A stretch of 64,000 nucleotides of DNA from Exiguobacterium aurantiacum (GTDB taxonomy: Bacteria > Bacillota > Bacilli > Exiguobacteriales > Exiguobacteriaceae): NCBI RefSeq assembly GCF_024362205.1, contig NZ_CP101462.1, positions 1,454,501 through 1,518,500 of the forward strand, written 5' to 3'. The first letter of the stretch is position 1. The number at the start of each line of letters is the position of its first letter. This document shows positions 59,417 to 64,000 of the stretch, piece after piece. The notes beneath the pieces were generated by a model, which was given only the letters and a program-made list of their open reading frames with translations, was not told the DNA's origin and did not search any database. The position numbers and the translations under genes were made by a program.

Positions 59417-60390
59417 GACTGCTTTGGTGGATTTTCGCCGCTTTCTATGTCGGTCACGTCTTTCCGCTCGTGTTTCTGTTGACGCTCCGCTTGCCGCGAA
59501 ACTGGCAACTTGTCGTTCAGACGGCCCTCAGCATCGCCGCACTCTGGTTCTCCTATGAGATGAGCGTGACATTGCTCTTGTTCACGTACGTCCACGCCTT
59601 CATCCGAACGCTCGACTGGACGGACCGGTACGCGATGGCTAGCGTACTCTTCTTGATCGTCGATTGGTTGTTCCCACCGGCTTCGCAGCCGCTCGCGATG
59701 ATTGCTTTCCCGTTCTTGTTCTTGTTTTGGCAACGGAGCCTGTATTATCGCCGTGACTATAAACGGATGTTGTCAACGCTTGTCGTCGCCCTTGCTGTCG
59801 GTCTTGGTTTGGCCGTCATCATCCGGACGATCAAAGAGTTATTGTTTGGCAATCTCATCGCCTGGATTCAGCCCATCCTGATTTGGATTGGCGGTTGGTT
59901 CGACGGAATCAACTTGGATCCGACTGACCGTGTCAATCGGATTCTCGTGCCGGACAATCCGAACATCGATGCCGAGACGATCTCGAATGAGACGTTGCTC
60001 GAATCGGCGACGAACCAGTCGCTGTTCTTGATCGTGGCTTTTCTCGTCCTCTTGGTTGGGATGGTCGCTTTGTTCATTTACTTACAACGCCGTAAAGAGA
60101 TTCAAGAGGATGTGACGGTACCGAAACAGCGCCATCAAGCGGTAGATGCCGTCCGTCGCGTCACACGGGCCCCACGGCACGTCCGCTTGCTCGATGCTGG
60201 GCGCCGGCTCGAATTGGCCCATCCTCGCCATCGTGAGGAGACGGTCATGGAATGGTTCGACCGCATCGGATTCGACGAAGGAAGCCGCTTCGCCGTCTGG
60301 CTCGAGGCTGCCGAATACGGGGAGAAAGAAGCCCCGGTGCCGATCGTCGAGGCGTTCGAACGACAAGTCACCCAGACGCTCAAAAAATAA
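59413..60390 (+). CDS. Membrane protein with DUF4129-like C-terminus
   Basis: 325 residues, about six helices at the start plus one near 215-235, and a soluble C-terminal region (about 240-325) ending EETVMEWFDRIGFDEGSRFAVWLEAAEYGEKEAPVPIVEAFERQV, which resembles DUF4129. In typical MoxR-DUF58 operons the third gene has a transglutaminase core (TgpA-like) before DUF4129; no Cys-His-Asp transglutaminase signature is seen here, so it is a reduced version. Unknown function. Confidence 0.7.
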   Translation: MRLLWWIFAAFYVGHVFPLVFLLTLRLPRNWQLVVQTALSIAALWFSYEMSVTLLLFTYVHAFIRTLDWTDRYAMASVLFLIVDWLFPPASQPLAMIAFPFLFLFWQRSLYYRRDYKRMLSTLVVALAVGLGLAVIIRTIKELLFGNLIAWIQPILIWIGGWFDGINLDPTDRVNRILVPDNPNIDAETISNETLLESATNQSLFLIVAFLVLLVGMVALFIYLQRRKEIQEDVTVPKQRHQAVDAVRRVTRAPRHVRLLDAGRRLELAHPRHREETVMEWFDRIGFDEGSRFAVWLEAAEYGEKEAPVPIVEAFERQVTQTLKK

Positions 60391-60441
60391 GACCAGTCAG
60401 TTCGTCCGGGATGATCCCGGACGGTCTGACTGGTCTTTTTT
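60389..60441. terminator. Bidirectional terminator between MoxR operon and cls
   Basis: AGACCAGTCAG...TCCGGGA pairs with TCCCGGA...CTGACTGGTCT, a stem of about 20 bases, with T runs on both strands. Confidence 0.92.
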
Positions 60442-61906
60442 AGAGGATTGGGCTGAGCAGGCGCGACACGCTTTCTTTGAAGCGAATCCATTTCGTCCGC
60501 GTCTCATAGCGTTCGAGCGTCAACCGGTCGGCGCTGGCCATGTCCCGTTCGAACGCCTCGATGACGGACTGGGCCACGACCTCGTCATAGACGAGCGCCG
60601 AAATCTCGAAATTGAGCCGGAAACTGCGCGCATCGATGTTCGTTGTCCCGATCGAGGCGACCTCGCCATCGATGACGAGCGTCTTCGCATGCAAGAACCC
60701 ACCTTCATACGTATATACTTCGGCACCGTAGCGAACGAGCTCCGCCGCATTCGTATACGTTGCCCAATAAACAAACATGTGGTCCGGTTTGTTCGGAATC
60801 ATCAGGCGGATCTTCGTCCCAGACATGAGCGCGTTGCGGCAGGCGTCAAGGAAGCTAGCGTCAGGGATGAAATATGGGGTCTGGATGTAAATCGTCTCTT
60901 TCGCCTCGGTGATCATCTTGACGAGCATGTTTTTCAAGTGCTCGGTCGACGAGTTCGGGCCTGATGTGACGATTTGTACCGGTGACCGGACTGTCTCGAG
61001 AAGGGCGGTCGGCCAAATGAAGTCCTTTTTCTCGGCTCGACGCTTTGTCGGCACGGCGCGGTTCCAATCGAGGAGGAAACGTTCGAGCAGTTCACGCACC
61101 GCTTCCCCTCTCATGCGCAGATGCACGTCGCGCCAATAGCCGAACTGCCGGTTCGTTCCTAAGTACTCATTCCCGACGTTGAAGCCACCGATATAGCCGA
61201 TCTCCCCATCGATAATACATAGCTTTCGGTGATTCCGGTTGTTGACGCGGAAGTTGATTCCAAAGCGTGACGGGAAGAACGACTTCACCTCGCCTCCGTG
61301 CGCGAGGAGCTGTTTGAAATGGGAACGTCGCAATCCCCGTGAGCCGACGGCGTCATAGAGCAGACGTACCTTGACACCTTCCTTGGCCCGGCGTGTGAGC
61401 GCTTCGATAAGCGCTTGACCGAGCGAGTCGTTTTGAATGATATAGTACTGGATGTTAATTTCACGCGTCGCCACCTCGATGTCATGGAACAACGCCTCGA
61501 ACTTCTGTTCACCGTCATGAATGACGTGAATCGCATTCTGATACGTCACGAGTGCGTTCGTGGAGGACAAATTCAAACGAGCGAGCCGCCGATATTTGGA
61601 TAAGAGCGGGTCACGGGCGAACAAACCTTCATGCGCGTCGAGTTCGGTCAATTGGTCGTCGACGTGTTTCGCGTATTCATGGCGCCGCTCCTCGTCGACT
61701 TGATAGAAGTTGTTCGTTTTGATCAATCGTCCGAAAAAGATGTAGATGAAGAAACCAAGCAGTGGAATGAAGAACAGCACGAGCAACCAGGCCCACGTCG
61801 ACCCGATATCACGCCGTTCGAAGAAGATGATGGTGACGGCGAACGTGACGTTCAAGATAATCAGTGCGATACCGAGAACGCTGAGAATGATTTCTGTCGG
61901 GATCAT
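60440..61906 (-). CDS. cls: Cardiolipin synthase
   Basis: Phospholipase D-superfamily enzyme that joins two phosphatidylglycerol molecules to cardiolipin. 488 residues, two N-terminal membrane helices (about 5-57), and both HKD motifs: HRKLCIIDGEIGYIGG near 223 and HAKTLVIDGEVASIGTTN near 400. ATG 61906 lies 7 bases after GGGAGGG; GTG 61909 is less suitable. Normal size for Cls. Confidence 0.95.
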   Translation of the reverse strand: MIPTEIILSVLGIALIILNVTFAVTIIFFERRDIGSTWAWLLVLFFIPLLGFFIYIFFGRLIKTNNFYQVDEERRHEYAKHVDDQLTELDAHEGLFARDPLLSKYRRLARLNLSSTNALVTYQNAIHVIHDGEQKFEALFHDIEVATREINIQYYIIQNDSLGQALIEALTRRAKEGVKVRLLYDAVGSRGLRRSHFKQLLAHGGEVKSFFPSRFGINFRVNNRNHRKLCIIDGEIGYIGGFNVGNEYLGTNRQFGYWRDVHLRMRGEAVRELLERFLLDWNRAVPTKRRAEKKDFIWPTALLETVRSPVQIVTSGPNSSTEHLKNMLVKMITEAKETIYIQTPYFIPDASFLDACRNALMSGTKIRLMIPNKPDHMFVYWATYTNAAELVRYGAEVYTYEGGFLHAKTLVIDGEVASIGTTNIDARSFRLNFEISALVYDEVVAQSVIEAFERDMASADRLTLERYETRTKWIRFKESVSRLLSPIL

Positions 61907-62053
61907 CACATTTCCCTCCCTTTTACTCCCTTACATACCCGTTCCCGTCAAAAAAGAAATGGGGGAATATGTGTCGAATTTTGATTGTTTCCGTTTCCGG
62001 GTAAAAACTAACAGACATGTCGGGAAATCTCAATCAGAAATGAGGACAAGACG

Positions 62054-63268
62054 ATGGAGACGATGATGATCGGCTTTAGCTTGATTGTAGCAATCGGTGC
62101 GTTGGCTCAACTGTTCGCTTGGCGATTTGACCTGCCAGCCATCATTATTATGACCGTGGCCGGAGTGCTCGTCGGACCAATCTTCGGATGGATCGACCCG
62201 GTGACGATGCTTGGAGACTTGTATAGCCCGTTGATTTCATTCGCCGTCGCCCTCATTTTGTTCGAAGGAAGTCTCGGTCTGGAATTCCGTGAAATCCGCG
62301 AGTATCGAAAAGTCATTGCCCGGCTCGTGACGGTTGGGGTGCTGCTTTCCTTTCTCGCCACTTCGGTCTTGCTGATCACCGTCGGGAACATCCACTGGCT
62401 CCCTGCATTGACACTTGGAGCTTTATTCGTCGTGACAGGGCCGACGGTCATCATCCCGCTCCTACGACAAGCCAATTTGGTGCCACATGTGGCGAACGTG
62501 TTGAAATGGGAAGGCATCATTGTCGATCCGATTGGGGCGCTCCTTGGGCTGTTCGTCGTCCAATTCGGATTCGCATTTTATCAAAATGATAGTTTAACCA
62601 CACATCTCCCGTTTCTGAGTTCGTGTGTGGCAGGAGTATTACTTGGGATTGTGTTCGGGGTCGTATTAATGCGCGCTTTTGCGAAAGGCAGAGTCCCTGA
62701 GTATTTGCAAACGACACTGACATTAAGTGGCGTGTTGCTCGTCTTCTCGATGAGCGAATGGGTCATGCATGAGGTCGGTCTGCTGGCTGTGACGGCGATG
62801 GGGCTGACGATGGCTAATTCGAAATTCGCGCGTCCGGAGATTCTCACCCATCTCCGTGAGTTTAAAGAGAACGTGTCCATCCTCTTGATTTCTTCTGTCT
62901 TCATCATTTTAACGGCCAGTTTAAGCCGTACCGATTTACTCGCCGTCTTTCAAGCCCCGATTCTGCTCTCGATTGCCGGCATCTTATTCCTCGTTCGGCC
63001 ATTCTCGATCCTTTCAGCGACGATTGGGACGTCATTAGTGAGAAACGAGCGGGTGTTCATCGGCTGGATTGCCCCTCGCGGTATCGTGGCTATGACGGTG
63101 ACCGGCTTCTTTGCAGCTGAAATCACGGAGCTCGGTGTGACGGATGCTGAAAAGATGTTACCGATGACGCTCGGTCTCGTCTTTTTATCTGTGACAATTC
63201 ACGGATTGACCATCAGACCGCTCGCAAGACGTCTCGGATTGAACAAAATCAAGAATCCTTGGAGCTGA
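62054..63268 (+). CDS. CPA1-family sodium/proton antiporter (NhaP-like)
   Basis: Membrane antiporter of 404 residues with about 12-13 helices. The ion-binding motif is in WEGIIVDPIGALLG (Asp-Pro) near residues 155-168, after FVVTGPTVIIPLLRQANL; WIAPRGIVAMTVTGF near 335 is also conserved. Cytoplasmic tail is very short. Exports Na+ or K+ in exchange for H+ for pH and salt balance. Start ATG 62054 after TGAGGAC. Confidence 0.92.
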   Translation: METMMIGFSLIVAIGALAQLFAWRFDLPAIIIMTVAGVLVGPIFGWIDPVTMLGDLYSPLISFAVALILFEGSLGLEFREIREYRKVIARLVTVGVLLSFLATSVLLITVGNIHWLPALTLGALFVVTGPTVIIPLLRQANLVPHVANVLKWEGIIVDPIGALLGLFVVQFGFAFYQNDSLTTHLPFLSSCVAGVLLGIVFGVVLMRAFAKGRVPEYLQTTLTLSGVLLVFSMSEWVMHEVGLLAVTAMGLTMANSKFARPEILTHLREFKENVSILLISSVFIILTASLSRTDLLAVFQAPILLSIAGILFLVRPFSILSATIGTSLVRNERVFIGWIAPRGIVAMTVTGFFAAEITELGVTDAEKMLPMTLGLVFLSVTIHGLTIRPLARRLGLNKIKNPWS

Positions 63269-63276
63269 ATACACAC

Positions 63277-63304
63277 AAAAAAACACCGCGCCTGCGGTGT
63301 TTTT
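63277..63304. terminator. Bidirectional terminator between the antiporter and LysM genes
   Basis: AAAAAAACACCGC pairs with GCGGTGTTTTT around GCCT; A and T runs on either side. Confidence 0.95.
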
Positions 63305-63316
63305 GGGGTAAATCGA

Positions 63317-64000
63317 TTAGTTTAAGACTTTAATTGTGATTGATTTACGACCGAAGTTGAGCGCTTGCTCTTGTGTCGGCATCAAGAGGTCGATTTTGTT
63401 ACCTTTGATGGCGCCACCAGTGTCTCCAGCGATTGCTTCACCGTAGCCTTCAACCCATACTTTAGAGCCGAGTGGGATGACTGAAGGGTCAACCGCGATG
63501 ACTTTTTGGTTCGGGTTCGAGCGGACGTCGATTCCTGTTGCCGTGATTCCTGAGCACCCTGCACAGTATGGCGTGTAAGCCGTTGCTTCCACAGTCATCG
63601 TCTTACCTGAAGCCGGAGCTTGGGTTTGCGTTGTCGACGTAGACTGTTTCGTCACTGGTGCAGATGTTGATGCTTTTGGTTTAGCGGCTGGTGCGCTGTT
63701 CGCAACCGATGCTGCTTTGGCACCTTTTACAGAGAATTGTTGACCAGGGAAAATGAGATCTGATTTAAGACCGTTCCATGTCATCAATTGGTTGACAGAT
63801 ACGCCGTTGTTTGTCGCGATGCGATACAACGTGTCGCCTGCTTTAACCGTATACGTGCTTGCTGAAGAAGAACTTGCTTTCGCTTCTGACTTCGCGAGCT
63901 TCAATACTTGATTCGGATAAATCATATTAGAGTTTAAGCCGTTCGCTTGTTTGATGTCATTTACTGATACATTGTTGTTCACGGCGATACGGTAAAGTGT
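63317..64000 (-). CDS. LysM-3D domain cell-wall protein (partial, N-terminus outside window)
   Basis: Secreted peptidoglycan-binding protein, YocH/Rpf-like muralytic family. The visible C-terminal 227 residues contain the end of one LysM repeat (TLYRIAVNNN...YPNQVL), a Ser/Ala-rich linker, a full LysM repeat (YTVKAGDTLYRIATNNGVSVNQLMTWNG), a second linker, and a 3D domain with its three Asp (GITATGIDVRSNP, IAVDPSVIPLGS, IAGDTGGAIKGNKIDLLM), a double-psi barrel resembling lytic transglycosylase MltA. The reading frame is open through the window edge. Confidence 0.92.
   Translation of the reverse strand, partial: TLYRIAVNNNVSVNDIKQANGLNSNMIYPNQVLKLAKSEAKASSSSASTYTVKAGDTLYRIATNNGVSVNQLMTWNGLKSDLIFPGQQFSVKGAKAASVANSAPAAKPKASTSAPVTKQSTSTTQTQAPASGKTMTVEATAYTPYCAGCSGITATGIDVRSNPNQKVIAVDPSVIPLGSKVWVEGYGEAIAGDTGGAIKGNKIDLLMPTQEQALNFGRKSITIKVLN

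Overview
The window looks like a chromosome segment from a low-to-moderate-GC Firmicute (Bacillota, Bacillales), most likely an Exiguobacterium or close relative; that name is an inference. Supporting it: a type-B RNase P RNA directly upstream of a ypsC-like methyltransferase gene (Bacillus order gpsB-rnpB-ypsC), a CoA-binding gene directly upstream of parE-parC (as yneT-parE-parC), two SAM-I (S-box) riboswitches, strong AGGAGG ribosome sites, many GTG/TTG starts, and a sigma-B-like promoter before a general stress gene. Coding density is high and genes lie on both strands in short operons separated by clear, often bidirectional, hairpin terminators.

Layout. 1-4.5 kb: rnpB, ypsC, an IS1182-family element that duplicated the ypsC terminator hairpin, and a lipoprotein nuclease. 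4.7-16.2 kb: transport and housekeeping genes (Gfo/Idh oxidoreductase, AlsT symporter, YihY protein, small membrane proteins, PutP, D,D-carboxypeptidase, FAD/Rieske oxidoreductase, M32 carboxypeptidase, glycerophosphodiesterase). 16.5-17.9 kb: a DUF4397 surface protein with a C-terminal sorting signal, overlapped out of frame by a class F-type sortase. 18-22.9 kb: MarR regulator, alarmone synthetase, general stress protein, a frameshifted SDR gene, and glnA with a structured leader. 22.9-27.2 kb: POT peptide transporter, an MFS exporter behind a leader-peptide attenuator, and an AI-2E-type permease. 27.3-32.4 kb: a methionine region with two S-box units, one driving an aminotransferase plus a GldA-like dehydrogenase and one driving metQ-metN-metP. 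32.4-42 kb: a Spx-like protein with a CxxS motif, DUF302, three lipoproteins (two paralogous), a soluble PAS chemoreceptor-like protein, a zinc peptidase, a PatB/MalY lyase and two overlapping unknown genes.

42-46.1 kb is the most unusual stretch. An IS3-family (IS150-type) element sits inside the loop of a terminator. Next to it are a diguanylate cyclase gene and a tyrosine recombinase gene (XerS-like) in one operon, bracketed by two directly repeated 27-bp dif-like sites, one of which contains the recombinase stop codon. This could be a 2.3-kb excisable unit, or the chromosome dimer-resolution locus with a duplicated site; in Bacillus subtilis the parE-parC region is also near dif. 46.2-51.1 kb holds the CoA-binding gene, parE and parC. 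51.2-64 kb holds a hypothetical gene, DinB, Nudix, metallo-beta-lactamase-fold and GNAT genes, a streptothricin acetyltransferase-like gene with a tiny upstream ORF, an amino-acid ABC transporter lacking its ATPase gene, a MoxR-DUF58-membrane protein operon, cardiolipin synthase, a CPA1 antiporter and the 3' part of a LysM-3D cell-wall protein cut by the window end.

Long stretches without a gene: 10904-11258 (promoters of putP, one palindrome, dacF terminator), 45856-46208 (two palindromic sites) and 55084-55536 (tiny ORF plus promoter region). No tRNA, rRNA, prophage or CRISPR array was seen.
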